From: Pegoplata infirma
Taxonomy: Eukaryota > Arthropoda > Insecta > Diptera > Anthomyiidae
Direction: 5' to 3'
Length of the DNA stretch: 64,000 nucleotides
Assembly: GCA_963921195.1 (NCBI GenBank)
Contig: OY992537.1
Span: 178,019,021-178,083,020, forward strand
This document shows positions 25,733 through 39,753 of the stretch, in pieces. Below the pieces are notes generated by a model. The model ran no database searches. It had not been told where the DNA came from and saw only the letters and a list, made by a program, of their open reading frames with translations. Numbering within the stretch: position 1 is the first letter of the stretch; every line of letters begins with the position of its first letter. Made by a program: the position numbers and the translations under genes.

Positions 25733-26795
25733 CGTTAGGTAAGGTCATTAGCATCCCAAGTAGAGCCCGAGACTTATCCTCATCATTTACCAAGTTCCGG
25801 TACTCTTGTGCAAAGCCCCGAATCTTACCCATACAATTTAAAAGACCGCCTCCAAAAAACCGTTTACAGTCCTTGTCAATGAAATTAAACTGTGCCTCCG
25901 CACCACCCAGTGTAATATTACCGCCTGATGCCATTGCAGGTCCCGAACCTCTAACTGTCGATGCATATGATGCCGACCCTCTTGTAACCGTACGTCCTAC
26001 TGACTGAACGTTCGAAATATTCCCCGCCCGTTTGGCAGCTATCTTCCCAAGAAGCTCTTTTCTAATCGGACACTCTTTTGAACTCGCGACATGACCCTCC
26101 ACATCACAATTCGCGCACTTAACCGGGAGACCCACCTTAACAGAGGCTTGACCAGTGACTGGGTCATTAGCCAAAATCTCACGCGTGTTCTCCCCCTTAC
26201 GTGGAACCTCACACCTGCCCGGTCCATGAGAACCCCCACATTTCACACATCTAAATGGCATGTGACAATTCATGGCCACATGCCCATACCTCTGGCAATT
26301 AAAGCACTGGGTCAAGCCCACCCGCTTGTACTTTCCCAAATAAACCCTGCAGTTCAATATATAACGGATTTCGTAAAACGCGTTAATGTCAGACTCCCTA
26401 CCCATCTGGACCAACCATCTGTCGCCACCTAATTTCAAAATCTTTACTATTCTGATGTCAATCCCAAATCCCTCGAGGTGAGCCCGGACCTCCTCCTCCT
26501 CAAACGAGTGCGAAAGACCCCGGACAATGACCGAAAACGGTCTCGAACCCTTTGGACTATACGTATAATAGCTAATCCGTTGCTCTAAGAGCATCTCCTT
26601 AAGCTTCTCAAAATCCTCCATTGTACAAACCCCTATGTTTGTAACATTCTTCCCCAAAATTTTAATGTTATAGCCCTTATGGCCTAAAACCCTATTCAGA
26701 CTCGTAGTCATCAATTTAACATTAATATTATACGTAGTTATAACAGGTATAGACTTACTCTTAATATTATTAGCAGCAACAGCCTCAGGTGCAGT

Positions 26796-26828
<33 letters not shown>

Positions 26829-27317
26829 CGTTGTTGGTGTTTCATTTTCCATCTCATTTTCATTAGCATTATCTTCCATTGAATATACAGCTATATTGGC
26901 TTCAGCTGTGTCGGCTTTCTCCGAGTTTGCAGCTATATTGGCTTGAGCTGAAACCTTCACAATTTTTTCGGATTTTTCTTTGTTTCCATCACTATTCACT
27001 TTATTTTTCTTCTGCTTTTTTCTTTCAGATTTTTTTGCTTTTGCGCCCTTTTTGGCAACAACCTCGAATTTTTCATTAGCAGTATCCATCCCTTCATCAG
27101 ATAGATCAACATTTTCACTTTCTAATTTATTTTCCACTATAGCCATTAGATGGTCTAATTTGCTTCGCATTTCATTATAGTCTACAAGCAAAACACTCAT
27201 ATCTTCACTTAATTCTTTATTTTTTAACTCAGATTCTTCAAATCTTTCCTTCCAATTAATATCTTCAACATCAGGTTTCCTCTTCCGAGGATACAGATTA
27301 TCTCCATCGTCACCCAT
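25725..27317 (-). CDS. Retrotransposon ORF1: gag-like RNA-binding protein
   Basis: 530 aa, expected to coat element RNA. Residues 25-65 look helical/coiled-coil; 80-125 are Lys-rich; an Ala run sits at 165-173; about 240-335 matches the PRE_C2HC region of Jockey-type gags (YYTYSPKGSRPFSVIVRGL). Three zinc knuckles follow: CX2CX4HX4C at 338-351, CX2CX3HX4C at 357-369, and CX2CX4HX6C at 401-416. The frame ends in TAA inside ATGGCTAA, where ORF2 starts. Confidence 0.95.
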
Positions 27318-27579
27318 CTTCTATTGATGCCGTAATACGGCAAAAAATATTTGAAGACAAGATAACACAATGTCACTATTACGACACAATTTAAAAGTTT
27401 TATCTTTTTTTTCGTTTTTGTTACGATAAAATATAAAAGTCTTTTTTCTTAGTATTTTTATTTAAAATCACTTTTTTAGTTTTAATTTTACTTTTCAAGT
27501 TTTAATTTCACTTTTGAATTTTACTTTTCACTTAGCACAAGGAGATGTTGGCATGAGCACTACCAAACACAGAATGATG

Positions 27580-27590
27580 TTGTGTGTGTT
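27580..27590. repeat. Target-site duplication, right copy
   Basis: TTGTGTGTGTT, followed by AGGGATAATG, which is the sequence that follows this tract in units A and B. Confidence 0.9.
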
Positions 27591-29798
27591 AGGGATAATG
27601 TATAGCTTAAGTACTACATATGAGAAGTTCATAGTAGTCCAAACAAGAAATTTCTTACATTTTCAGGTAAAACTTGTTAAAAATTTAACAAAAGTTTTTT
27701 CGAATTTTTAATTATTTTCACAAGAATTTTTGAAAATTTAATAAAATTTGTTTTCAATATTATAGACTAGATATTTAAGTATGTATTAAAAAAGGAAAAA
27801 CTGATTTTTTCCTAATTAACATCTTTTTATTGACGTTTTAGGTGGCAGATTGTGAACAATTTTCTATAAAATATTGACAAAATTGGGAAAATTTAATAAA
27901 TTCTTTCAAAATTTTTACATAATTTTATTAAAATAACAAAATCTATCATATATTTTATGAGCTTGATAAAAAATATTAACAAAAAAATAGTTTTTTGATT
28001 TTTGAAAATTATTTTAAAATTGACTCTATAATTGTAGATTTTCTGTATACTGGCTAACTTTTGAGGTAATAATTTAGTTTAATTTTCGTTTTGGAAAAAT
28101 TAATAAAAAATCAATTTTTAATAAAATTAAATTTGAATTAGGGAAAATTCATATAGTTTAAATTAAAAATACTGAAAAATAACTTTATATACGAAAATTC
28201 GTTCAAAAACTCTCAAAATACGCTTTAAACTTTATCTTTGATTCTTTCCCTTATAATATAACCATTGGGTAGAATAATTATCTATAGAATTTTCTTAAAA
28301 ATTTACAATAATTTGTAAAATTTGCATTAATATCATATGAATTCATTTTAAATATGAAAACATATATAATTTAATTACATTTTAAAATGTTTTGAGACAA
28401 AAAAAGTGGATTTTTGATATTCTTTTTTTTATATAATTCCTTGTTCTTATATTGGAGTTAAAATTCAACTCATTGAACTAATTTCTAAAGAAATTTAATT
28501 GAAATTTTAAACAAAAAAAAAGATAGATTTTATTTTAAATAAATATATATTTTAAAATTACTTCAATTTCCGCCACCTAATATAAGTTTATTTGAAAATA
28601 ATATACTATTGATACACAGCCTTTTATATACTTTTTCTACATATAAGAAATTTATATACGTTTTGCCGTCGGCAAACACAACTTTTTTACTTGAGTACTT
28701 TAGTATACAAAATATTACAATACATTAACACAACGTCTAAATAAATGAAAATCTATTTTATATTTATTTGTTAAACAAATTAAAGAATATAAAAAAAAAA
28801 ACTAAAATTAATTTGTTTTTAAAAAATTACATTAAAAAAATAATGTCTAAACCTATGTAAGAATTATATAAAATAAATTTTCCGACGGCAAAATTAAAAT
28901 TTTTTTATTTAAATTTTGTATAAAACTCTAAAATACTTAATAAAACTCAATATTAATTTGATAATTTGAAAAATATCAACTTTTCATAATAATTTAATGG
29001 TGAAAAAAGTTTGGCGCCAAACTTAAATTCGTGAAAATTTATGATTTTTTAATACAACTTGTACATAATATGTTTAAAGTCTACATAAAATTCTACAAAA
29101 CTGCTTTTGTATTTAATAAAATGCAAAATTTAATGAAAAATAATAACAATAAATTTTCGCGCCAAATGGTTTTTACAGAAATTTTCTGAATTTATATAAA
29201 ATTTTTTCCAAAACAAATTATGAAATGAAAGATTTACAATAAAAATAAAAAAATATATAATAAAATACCATAATTTAATGGACAACACAAAAATAAAATT
29301 TTCGCGCCAAACAATTATATCTAAAAATTCTCACAATATTTTTAAAATATTATCGTATACGACCAATTTTAATAGAACTCAACCAAATATGTTTATACTG
29401 TAGCTCAAAAATTTATTTATTTATAAAAAAAGTATTATTTTACAATTTGGCGGTAAATTCATATCACAGAAAAATCTAGTCAAACCCCTAATAAAACTTA
29501 GGTAAATATATACAAAATAAACATTTATTCTTAAAAAAAATAGTTTGGCGCCAAAATCTAGTCAAACACCTAATAAAACTTTGGTAAATATATAAAAAAT
29601 AAACATTTATTCTTAAAAAAATAATTTGGCGCCAAATTCACATTACGGAAAAATTAACTTTATTAAAGAAAATATATAATAGAAATATTAGTTTTTGTTA
29701 AAAAAAATTATTCTCTTTTTCAAAAATATTTTGTGGTCCTGAAAAGGACCGATTGTTTGAAAAGATGTGGGTATTTCTAGCTGATGAAATGTTGTAAT
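27591..29798. other. H1-H3 intergenic spacer, remainder (C/D)
   Basis: Resumes the spacer after the retrotransposon and follows the A/B spacer with a constant offset (26991), including the block with inverted ends (27838-28580) and the 82-bp duplication. No gene. Confidence 0.9.
29735..29750 (-). terminator. H3 histone 3' stem-loop (unit D)
   Basis: GGTCCTTTTCAGGACC on the minus strand. Confidence 0.95.
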
Positions 29799-30817
<1,019 letters not shown>

Positions 30818-30868
30818 ATTTTATGGAAAAATAACAAAAAAATATCGACAAATTTTAAAAAAACAATC

Positions 30869-30884
30869 GGTCCTTTTCAGGACC
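30869..30884 (+). terminator. H4 histone 3' stem-loop (unit D)
   Basis: GGTCCTTTTCAGGACC with AAAAGAGA downstream. Confidence 0.95.
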
Positions 30885-31327
30885 ACAAAAACTTTTTTAA
30901 AAGAGATTTTACTTGTTTTAAATTATACCATTTTTTTTTTTTTAGAAATTTATTTTATTTTCAAAAAATTTTAATAATGATGAATTGAATATTTTTTAAT
31001 TTTTTGTTGAAAGCCTTTGTAAATTACTTGGAAATATAATAAAAAAATAAAATTTTTGGCGCGAAAAATATATTTTTCATTATTTTTTATTTTTTTTTAT
31101 GTATAAATTTATTTAAAAGAAGAAAAAAAACATATAGGACAATTTTTGTTAATTTTTTTGTTTTATTCTTTTAAAAGAATACATGATTATTGATAAATTA
31201 AATTTTTTGTTAATGTCTTTGTATTTTTTGGAATTTTAATTTCTCAAGAATTTATTTTTACTTAATATAGATTTTTTTGGCGCGAAAAATTATATCTGTG
31301 GTAACATTTAAGTTCTAGACATTTTCT

Positions 31328-31510
31328 TGTTATATTTTTGATAAATATAATCATACACACACAAACAAATCTAAATTTCATAAAAACTCCACCAGCAATG
31401 CTATGTACTTAAGTACATTAAAAAAACAACAAAAACATCCCTCCATAAACTAAATAAAATGAATGCTTTCAAATAACTCTACATACATACACATGTATGT
31501 GCGTATACAC
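31328..31510. repeat. 183-bp direct repeat flanking insertion, left
   Basis: Begins TGTTATATTTTTGATAAA and ends GTGCGTATACAC. It matches the single-copy segment in units B and C exactly as far as I can see. Confidence 0.92.
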
Positions 31511-32159
31511 CAGACATGAGCTCAAATGTATTCCCTTCTTCGCTTACACCAAATCATTCGCTTCAGAGTACACTATTTTTAGAGTACAGTGTTTGCGAAT
31601 GAGAATGTTTACTATGATGCTGAACAACAAATTAAAAAATTTGCTGTGCTTGTTTAAACGAACACGAAAAATGTCGTGTTTGAACGATTAGAATGAAACA
31701 AACGTTCGTTTTTAGAATAACAAACATAGTAGAGATTATAAAAATTACACCGTGTTATAGAATATTTTTAGCATACACTGATCGCTTAGAATGTTTTTGT
31801 AAAAAAATATTAAAAAAAAATTGTTGGAAAACTTATTATAAATATGGGGGTAGTAAAAAAAACGTTTTGATGAAAAAGTAAATTATGCTTTGTGAAAAAA
31901 TGTATTAGTATGTATAAGAGAAATATGCAAAATAATGCAGTTAGTTTTCTGTTACACTTGCTCGTACACGCACACGCACAATCTTATTGTGTCGTTGAAA
32001 CAAATCATAAACATTGTGTTTTTTTTATTTTTAACTAGAAGTATTCCCAACAACAATAAGTACCGCTTTAAAGTTTTTTAAATTGAAAATATGTTAGGGT
32101 GAAGAGAAATAAAAAAAAAAGATTAAATAATAGCGTAGTGAAAAATGTTCATATATATA

Positions 32160-32900
32160 CATTAGGGTGGAGCTAATTAGATCTATTTCGAAAACCGGTA
32201 AAGTTGCCTTTTAGGGTTGACATTAACACATTAAAATATTGATCCTGTGAGACAATGGACTTCAAAATCGGAGAGTTCCGCACAAAGTAAAAAATATATT
32301 TTTTTTCTTAAATTATTTAATATTCGGACATTACTTAAAAAGTGTTTTTATGGTAAATTTTTTTTTGTAGGTAAAATTTGTTTTTGTCTGTAACGTTTTT
32401 TTTTTTCTTGTTTTGCAAAAAATTATTTTATTATTTCTTGTTTTGCAAAAAATATTTTTAATTCGTTTTTTGCTGAAAATATAATGTCATATTGGCTCAG
32501 TTTTGAAAAGATGTATATTTTTATTTGTCGTTTTATTTAATTTGGCCTTTAATGCAATTTAAAAATAATTTAAAAAAAATAAGTTGTTTTAAAGAACATT
32601 TTTTTAATTTCTTTACAGAAAAAAAAAATGTTTACCATAAAAACACATTTCAGTAATGTCCGAATATAAACTAAAGGCTGGGTTAGCTACCCGTAACTGT
32701 CCCCTTACGTAGCGTAGTGATCAAAATCAAATAGAAAATCACATCATTTGTTCTCATATAACGAAAATCTCTCTACGCTAGTTTACGGTTGAGGGTGCAT
32801 AATATTTTATTCAGCCTTAATATTTTGAACAAAAAAAAATAAATTTTTTTTTCCGACGTTTTCGAAATTCGAAAAAAGCATATTTTGCTCCACCCTAATG
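32160..32900. mobile_element. Nested MITE-like element with 13-14 bp inverted ends
   Basis: 741 bp. CATTAGGGTGGAGC at the left is matched by the reverse complement of GCTCCACCCTAATG at the right; a subterminal ATTTCGAAAAC block is also shared. No ORF and no clear target duplication. TTAGGGTGG-type ends are common in insect non-autonomous DNA elements, but the superfamily cannot be assigned. Confidence 0.65.
32319..32667. repeat. Long inverted repeat inside nested element
   Basis: Arms 32319-32357 and 32631-32667 are near-perfect reverse complements (AATATTCGGACATTAC and GTAATGTCCGAATATA at the outer ends, continuing through TTTTTATGGTAAA), about 38 bp each with few mismatches. The loop includes two copies of TTTCTTGTTTTGCAAAAAAT 30 bp apart (from about 32404 and 32434). 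Confidence 0.8.
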
Positions 32901-33356
32901 CACATACAAAAAAATAGACAAACTTTCGGTATTAGCAGAATAGTTGAAAATTTTGTAAAAAAAAAATGTATTTGGTCACACACTACATATTTCATCATTA
33001 TAGGTACTAACATTTTCTGCCATAAGGCAAAACATTTTTTTTTACCACAATGAACATTATTTTTCGAAATTGAAAAATAATTTTTCAATCCACCCTAATT
33101 TTAATTTTTATGTATTAAAATTTTTTATCCACTCTTATTTATAAATTAATTTTCCCCATAATTATTTACCTTTTCATTTATTCTACACAACAAATTGTTT
33201 ATTTTTATTCGCACTTGCATATATACATATATTTTTTTATAAAAGAATTCATCCAAATAGTCAAACAATATTTTTTTTTTTTTTATAAAAATCATTCTAT
33301 TTACACGCTTCAGAGTACAGTATTTTCAAATCATTGGCTGTCTATGTACTCCCTAA

Positions 33357-33540
33357 TGTTATATTTTTGATAAATATAATCATACACACACAAACAAATC
33401 TAAATTTCATAAAAACTCCACCAGCAATGCTATGTACTTAAGTACATTAAAAAAACAACAAAAACATCCCTCCATAAACTAAATAAAATGAATGCTTTCA
33501 AATAACTCTACATACAATACACATGTATGTGCGTATACAC
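33357..33540. repeat. 183-bp direct repeat flanking insertion, right
   Basis: 184 nt; differs from the left copy by one inserted A (CATACAATACAC). Normal spacer continues after it. Confidence 0.92.
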
Positions 33541-34580
33541 AAACGCCATATGCATACAACAAAAAGAAAATCTATAACAAAGCGTACGATCTTTTGTTGT
33601 TTTTTTTTTAAAGGCAGATGTATCATACATGTATAAAGATGTTTAGAAGAAAAATAAAGAATATTAATTAAATCCTATATGAAAAATTCATGTCTAAGAA
33701 AACAATTTTATATAATAAATGAACATTGTCTTCTTATAAAATAATCAAATAAATAATTTAATAAAAAAAAATTTAATTTTGTCATAAAGTTATATAGAGA
33801 AAAAATAAATACTAAAAAAAAGTAATAATCTTTTTAATTTTTTTCTAAATTTCTATACATATAAATATTTTTTAAAATAATAAAAAAAAATATCTAAAGA
33901 AAAGCAATTCTTTGTGTTACTTTAAAAATATTAATTTAAAACTACTTCATTTTTTACTACTGTACATTTTAACTCACATTGAAAAAAAAAAACAACAACA
34001 TCAACAACTAACAGAACTGGTTTCACTATACAATCGTACACACAAATTAAACGAAAATATTCGTATAATACACACACACACAATCACACACACACAACAA
34101 AGAAAATCTATAACACAGCAAAAGTACAATAATTTGTTGTTGATTTTTTTTTTAGTTGGAACAAATGGAGTTTTTTTACTGATTTTTTGCGCGCCAACAT
34201 TTTTTTTTATATCTAATGATGATAATTGAATTAAAAAAAGAGAAAAATTGATTTATTAAAAAAGAAAAAAATTTGTTCAGTAAAAAAAATAACTACATGC
34301 AATATATATTTTTCGCGCCCAAAAAAAAAAAAAAACTAAGAATATTTTTTGGAATTTTATTGAAAAATTTAAACTGGAAAAAAAAATTTCGCGCCAAAAA
34401 AAAAAATATATTTATGAATTTTTTTTTTTTAATATTTAAAGAAAAATTTCAGTTAAAGAAAAAAGTAATTTTTTCTGGCGCCAAAAAAATTGTATGTTAT
34501 AAATAAGTTTTTTTTTTTATTTAATGTAAAAAATAATTGTAGTTTATGAAAATTTGTTCTCTTTTTTAAAAATAATTTGT

Positions 34581-34596
34581 CGTCCTGAAAAGGACG
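34581..34596 (-). terminator. H2A histone 3' stem-loop (unit D)
   Basis: CGTCCTTTTCAGGACG on the minus strand. Confidence 0.92.
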
Positions 34597-34655
34597 GATT
34601 GTTTTTAATACGATGGTCTGTAGATAATATGTTTTTCGAATTTTTAGTTGTATAT

Positions 34656-35310
<655 letters not shown>

Positions 35311-35682
35311 ATGCCTCCTAAAGCAAGTGGTAAAGCAACCAAAAAGGCTGGTAAAGCTACAAAGAATATTACCAAAACTGACAAGACCAGAAGGAAGAAG
35401 CGTAAGGAATCTTATGCCATCTACATTTACAAAGTATTGAAACAAGTACATCCAGATACTGGTATTTCTTCAAAGGCCATGAGTATCATGAACAGTTTTG
35501 TTAATGATATTTTTGAACGTATTGCTGCTGAAGCATCTCGTTTGGCTCAATACAACAAACGTTCTACCATCACCAGTCGGGAAATTCAAACTGCTGTCCG
35601 TCTATTGTTGCCCGGTGAATTGGCTAAGCACGCTGTTAGTGAAGGTACTAAAGCCGTCACCAAATATACCAGTTCCAAGTAA
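35311..35682 (+). CDS. His2B: Histone H2B (unit D)
   Basis: Complete 123-aa H2B, as in B and C. Confidence 0.99.
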   Translation: MPPKASGKATKKAGKATKNITKTDKTRRKKRKESYAIYIYKVLKQVHPDTGISSKAMSIMNSFVNDIFERIAAEASRLAQYNKRSTITSREIQTAVRLLLPGELAKHAVSEGTKAVTKYTSSK

Positions 35683-35720
35683 ATTGATAACAACCAACTA
35701 CTGCGTAAAATTGTATAAAA

Positions 35721-35736
35721 GGCCCTTTTCAGGGCC
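35721..35736 (+). terminator. H2B histone 3' stem-loop (unit D)
   Basis: GGCCCTTTTCAGGGCC with AAAAAAGAGA downstream. Confidence 0.95.
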
Positions 35737-35834
35737 ACAAAATGAATTAAAAAAGAGATTTTACTTGTTTTGCTAGACTAACGTTTTTTGTTGTTTTCTG
35801 TGGGGTTTTTTCGCGCCAAAAATTTTTAAATATC

Positions 35835-35872
<38 letters not shown>

Positions 35873-36651
35873 TGAATGAAAAAAAAGAGAAAAATAAATT
35901 ACGTCGAATAAAGTTGTTTTTTTTTTTAATTTAACAATTTTTTTTTCGCGCCAAGAAAAATTGTTTTTTTTTTCTGTGGAATTGATTATTTTGTCCAAAA
36001 AATTTAAAAATCTGGCATCATTTTGTTGACTTATGTGCGCTTCTCATAACATCGAATGCTCAGGAGATAGAATCATTACTATAAAAAGTCGTCCCCCGAC
36101 GGCAAAGAGAAAAAGAAAAAAATATTAATGAAAATAAGGTGAAAAATTGCTTTATGATGAATGAATAAAGAAGAAGAAAAAAAAAATCAAAATATAATTG
36201 AATAAAAAAACTATTACTTTTTTTTCGAGCCACAAAAAATTTTAATGAATTTTTTTTTTAATTTTAAAGAAAAAACATTAAAAATGTGTATTTATGAATA
36301 ATTTTTGTTTTAATTTTATTTTTTGTTTAAATTTTATAAAAAAAAATTTTCGCGCCAAAAGAAGAATTTTAAAGAAAAAACAATTGAATCAAAAAAAAAA
36401 TGTTTATTTTGCGCCAAAAAAAATATTTATGAATATTTTAATTTTAAAAATCGCGCCAAATAAAAAATATTAATATTATATATCTTTTAATTTTTTTTTT
36501 AATTTTAAGAAAAATTATATTTAATTAAATAAAAAAATCTTTTCGCGCCAAAAAAGATATGAAATAATTGTTTCTTCTTAACTTTAAAGAACCTTTAAAG
36601 AAAAAATCATAAAAAATATGAAAAAAATGGGCGAAAATTCTTGAAAATTGA

Positions 36652-39161
36652 TTTTTTTTATTTTTTGCGCGCCAAAAATATAAAATAAATGAAATTTTTG
36701 TAAAATTTAAAAAAATCATAACAGTAAGAAAATTATAGTAAAATCGTCAAAAAATACTAAAAAAATTGGGAATTTTAAAAAATAGAGATTTTTGCGCGCA
36801 TAAAATATGTAAGAAAGACAAATTTAAAAAAAAAATAAGAAAAATTTTGGTAAATTGGACAAAAAATTACTGAAAAATAGGGAATTTTTAAAAATTTAGA
36901 TTTTTGCGCGCCAAAAACATAAATAATAAATACAAATTTTTAAGAATCTTAAAAATAATAGTAAAATCGGCGAATATTACTGAAAAATCAAGAATTTTAG
37001 TTTTTTTATACTTTTTTTTGCGCGCCAAAAATATAAACTAAATGAAAATTAAAAAAAATAAGAACTGTAGTAAAATCGACGAAAAATTACTTAAAAATAA
37101 GGAATTTTTAAAAATAGAGATTTTTGTGCACCAAAAATACATAATAAATAAAAATTTAAAAAAATAATAGTAAAATCGGCGAAAATGACTGATAAATTGA
37201 GAATTTTTATTTTTTGCGCGCCAAAAATGTATAATAAATAAAAATTTTGTAAAATTTAAAAAACTCGCAAAAGTAAGAAAGTTTTAAGTAAAATCGGCGA
37301 AAAATTAGTTAAAAATTGAAAAAATTTAAAAATGGAGATTTTTACGCGCCAAATTAAAAAATTAGTGAAAATTTAAAAAAAAAAATCATGAAAAAACTAG
37401 TAAAATCGGCCAAAATTACTAAAAATAGAGTTTTTATTTTTTGCGCGCCAAAAATGTATAATGAATTAAAATTTTCAAAAAATCCTACAAAATAGGAAAA
37501 TAATATAGTAAAATTGGCGAAAAACTAGTGAAATTTTGGAAAATTTTTAAAAATAGAGATTTTGCGCGCCAAAATATAAAATGAAAATAAATTTCAAAAA
37601 ATTATAAAAAACCTGTAAAATAGGAGAAAATTACTAAAAAAATTGAGAATTTTTATTTTTACGCGCCAAAAAAGTATAATAAATTTAAATTTTGTAAAAT
37701 TTACAAAAAATCCTAAAAATTAGGAAAAAATATAGTAAAATCGGCGAAAAATTTGTAAAATATTAGAAAATTTTAAAAATAGAGATTTTTGCGAGCCAAA
37801 AGAAAAAATAAATTTAAATTTAAAAAAATCGTAAAAAAACTAGTAAAATAGGAGAAAATTACTAAAAAAATTGAGAATTGTTTTTTTTTACGCGCCAAAA
37901 AAGTAAAATAAATTAAAATTTTGTAAAATTTACAAAAAATCATAAAACGTAGGAAAAAATATAGTAAAATTGGCGAAAAATTAGTGAAATATTGGAAAAT
38001 TTAAAAAAATAGAGATTTTTGCGCGCCAAAAGAAAAAATATATTAAAATTTAAAAAAATTGTAAAAAACTAGTAAAATAGGAGAAAATTAATAAAAAAAA
38101 TAGAATTTTTATTTTTTACGCGCCAAAAAAGTATAATAAATTTAAATTTTGTAAAATTTACAAAAAATCATAAAAAGTAGGAAAAAATATAGTAAAATTG
38201 GCGAAAAATTAGTGAAATATTGGAAAATTTAAAAAAATAGAGTTTTTTGCGCGCCAAAAGAAAAAATATATTAAAATTTAAAAAAATTGTAAAAAACTAG
38301 TAAAATAGGAGAAAATTAATAAGAAAATAGAATTTTTATTTTTTACGCGCCAAAAAAGTATAATAAATTTAAATTTTGTAAAATTTACAAAAAATCATAA
38401 AAAGTAGGAAAAAATATAGTAAAATTGGCGAAAAATTAGTGAAATATTGGAAAATTTTTAAAAATACAGATTTTTTGCGCGCCAAAAATATAAAATAAAT
38501 AAAAATTTCAAAAAATCATAAGAAAAAATAATAAAACCGGCGAAAATGACTGAAAAATTGAGAATTCTTATTTTTACGCATCAAAAATGTATAAAAAAAA
38601 TAAAATTTTTGTAAAATTTACAAAAAAATCCTAAAAATTAAGAAAAATTATAGTAAAATCGAAAAAAATTGTGAAAAATTGGAAAAATAAAGATTTTTGC
38701 GCGCCAAAAAATACAAAAATTTCAAAAAATCGTTAAAAAAAAAGTAAAATCGACAAAAATTACTTAAAAAAATTGGGAATATGGATAATAAATTAAAATT
38801 TTTACAAAATTTAAAAAAATCCTAGAAAGTAGGAAAAATTATAGTTAAATCGGTGAAAAAAAATTAGTGAAAAATTTTAAAAATAGAGATTTTTGCGCGC
38901 CAAAAATATAAAAATTTAAAAAAATAGTAAAATCGGAAATTACTGAAAAATACCTAAAAAGTAGGAAAAATTATTGTTAAATCGGTAGAAAATGAGTGAA
39001 AATTGAAAAAGTTTTAAATATTTTTTTTGCGCGCCAAAAATATATAATAAATAAAATTTAAAAAAAAATCATAAAAAAATGTAAAATCGGTGAAAAATTA
39101 CTGAAAATTAAGAATTTTATTTTTTTTTTATAATTTTTAAGCGCAAAAAATATATCATTTA
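36652..39161. repeat. GCGCGCC tandem subrepeat array (unit D)
   Basis: Same monomer order as B and C; first core at 36667-36673. Confidence 0.9.
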
Positions 39162-39426
39162 TGAAAAATTAAATTGAAAAAATTGGAAATTTCACAAAAT
39201 AGTAAAAAAAAATTAAGGAAATTTATAAAAATTTCGTACTACAGAGAAAATTGAACAAAATTTTAACAAAAATTATAAAAAATACTGAAAAATTTAGAAA
39301 TTTCAGAAAAAAATAATAAAAAATATTAAAACTGGAAAAATCATTGGAAAAAATTTGTAAATTTATAATAAAAAAAAAATGATGAATTGAAAAGTTACTA
39401 GGAAAACAAACTAAAAAATCTACATT

Positions 39427-39459
39427 GCCGACGGCAAAACACTATTATTTGCCGTCGGC
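39427..39459. repeat. GCCGACGGC inverted repeat (unit D)
   Basis: Perfect 12-bp arms as in B. Confidence 0.85.
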
Positions 39460-39737
39460 TAATTTAAGAAGAAAAAATATATATAAACTACAAAAGTACT
39501 TACTTCATAGGTAGAAAATAACTCTTGAGTGTTAAATATTTGACGCACTTTCAATTTTGTACTATATAATCTAAATTTTACCTAATTTGTTTATTTACGT
39601 TATTCTTTTATGATACCCAACTTGTGTTTTGGCGACGGCAATTTAACTAATTTATATATTTTTTCCTAGAAATTGTATTTTATAGGTAGACAAAATAAGT
39701 TTAATGTTATTTAATCTCTTTTTTGTAAATATTTTGT

Positions 39738-39753
39738 AGCCCTGAAAAGGGCT
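39738..39753 (-). terminator. H1 histone 3' stem-loop (unit D)
   Basis: AGCCCTTTTCAGGGCT on the minus strand. Confidence 0.93.

Larger units (their letters stand above)
22447..27579 (-). mobile_element. Full-length Jockey-like non-LTR retrotransposon
   Basis: A 5133-bp LINE, read on the minus strand: 5' UTR (262 nt, 27318-27579), ORF1 gag, ORF2 endonuclease-reverse transcriptase, then a 337-nt 3' UTR (22447-22783) with AATAAA (22465-22470) and a terminal tail of about 3.6 TTGAA repeats instead of poly(A). Element plus one target copy (5144 bp) exactly accounts for the extra spacing between units C and D. There are no LTRs and no RNase H domain is apparent. The PRE_C2HC-type gag region and three zinc knuckles favour the Jockey clade; R1 or I clade is less likely. 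GC content is clearly higher than in the spacers. Both ORFs are open, so insertion is probably recent. Confidence 0.95.
31511..33356. mobile_element. 1846-bp non-coding insertion in H4-H2A spacer
   Basis: Absent from units B, C, E and F. It contains no credible ORF. Near both ends is CGCTTCAGAGTACA (about 31560 and 33307), so the insert's own termini share a short repeat in direct orientation. It carries at least one nested inverted-repeat element (32160-32900) and a further CCACCCTAAT end at 33090-33099. I recognise no transposase. It may be a composite of non-autonomous DNA elements. Confidence 0.75.
30818..34655. other. H4-H2A intergenic spacer with insertion (unit D)
   Basis: 3838 bp, 2030 bp longer than in B and C. 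30818-31510 and 33357-34655 are ordinary spacer; the middle is foreign sequence. The E2F-like cores of the normal spacer are retained; none occur inside the insertion. Confidence 0.9.

Noticed and set aside
32807..33088. 93-aa frame in the unit D insertion as a possible transposon protein
   Set aside because: Phe/Lys-rich, spans the right end of the nested element, and shows no transposase motif.
31328..33540. Flanking 183-bp repeats as LTRs of a retrotransposon
   Set aside because: The repeat is ordinary histone spacer found once in units B and C, has no TG...CA ends, and the interior has no gag or pol.
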